A program made the position numbers and the translations under genes. A stretch of 5,980 nt of DNA from Bacteroidales bacterium (GTDB lineage Bacteria; Bacteroidota; Bacteroidia; Bacteroidales; UBA7960), in contig PUPG01000003.1 of the NCBI GenBank assembly GCA_003553005.1, positions 1 to 5,980 of the forward strand, given 5' to 3'. The stretch's first letter is position 1, and each line of letters starts with the position of its first letter. Below, piece after piece: positions 5,811-5,980 of the stretch. The notes under the pieces were generated by a model. The model was not told the DNA's origin and ran no database searches. It worked only from the letters and a program-made list of their open reading frames with translations.

Positions 5811-5980
5811 ATGAAAGCTTCAGAAGTTCGGACTTCTTTTTTGCGGTTTTTTGAACGAAAAAATCACGAAATATACCGGTCGGCGCCCATGGTGGTGAAA
5901 AATGATCCTACCCTGATGTTTACCAATGCCGGGATGAACCAGTTTAAGGATATTTTCCTGGGCAACACCACGCCGGCACA
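5811..5980 (+). CDS. alaS: Alanyl-tRNA synthetase (N-terminal 56 codons, cut by window edge)
   Basis: The start of alanine--tRNA ligase, the class II cytoplasmic enzyme that charges tRNA-Ala. The visible part follows the family closely: a short N-terminal helix with [12 protein letters not shown] (residues 9-20), then the diagnostic stretch around [17 protein letters not shown] (31-47) of the aminoacylation core, then IFLGNTTPA (48-56). Nothing is truncated within the visible part. The ATG at 5811 is the only sensible start, matching the usual N-terminus of the family. The aminoacylation motifs 2 and 3, the editing domain and the C-terminal domain lie beyond the window. Confidence 0.95.
   Translation, partial: MKASEVRTSFLRFFERKNHEIYRSAPMVVKNDPTLMFTNAGMNQFKDIFLGNTTPA

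Noticed and set aside
1..5980. Possible new defence, mobile or phage system
   Set aside because: No transposase, integrase, nuclease, toxin, reverse transcriptase, tRNA or regularly spaced repeats are present; the genes are core or envelope functions.

Overview
The window looks like chromosomal DNA of a member of the Bacteroidota with a fairly GC-rich coding sequence. Four things point that way. The MerR-type regulator, the M23 peptidase, the heptose epimerase and the beta-propeller protein all resemble the Bacteroidota versions of their families as I remember them. The intergenic stretches carry four octamers fitting TAnnTTTG, the -7 element of Bacteroidota promoters, each pointing at the gene next to it. 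Several starts lack a Shine-Dalgarno sequence, which is normal in that phylum. The genes are ordinary core and envelope functions. There is no tRNA, rRNA, IS element, CRISPR array or phage gene.

Layout. Positions 1-2827 hold three genes on the minus strand, read as merR-like regulator, then a major facilitator (MFS) transporter, then the N-terminal part of an ADP-heptose 6-epimerase (hldD/rfaD) that runs off the left edge. The last two are 12 bases apart with a strong ribosome binding site, so they are probably one operon. Positions 2828-3017 form a divergent promoter region with a perfect 9-bp inverted repeat. Positions 3018-4685 (plus strand) encode a secreted eight-bladed PQQ-like beta-propeller protein. 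It converges, with a 5-base gap, on a minus-strand gene for a membrane-anchored M23 (LytM-type) metallopeptidase (4691-5659). A second divergent promoter region (5660-5810) leads to the beginning of alaS, which runs off the right edge.

Function. Much of the window concerns the cell envelope: heptose for the lipopolysaccharide core, a predicted peptidoglycan hydrolase, an exported beta-propeller, and an inner-membrane transporter. No pathway linking all of them can be read from the sequence.

The most unusual item is the transporter. About 210 residues are inserted in the periplasmic loop between its last two membrane helices, and the insert appears to contain two diverged copies of a beta-rich domain. 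I see no clearly new multi-gene system here.
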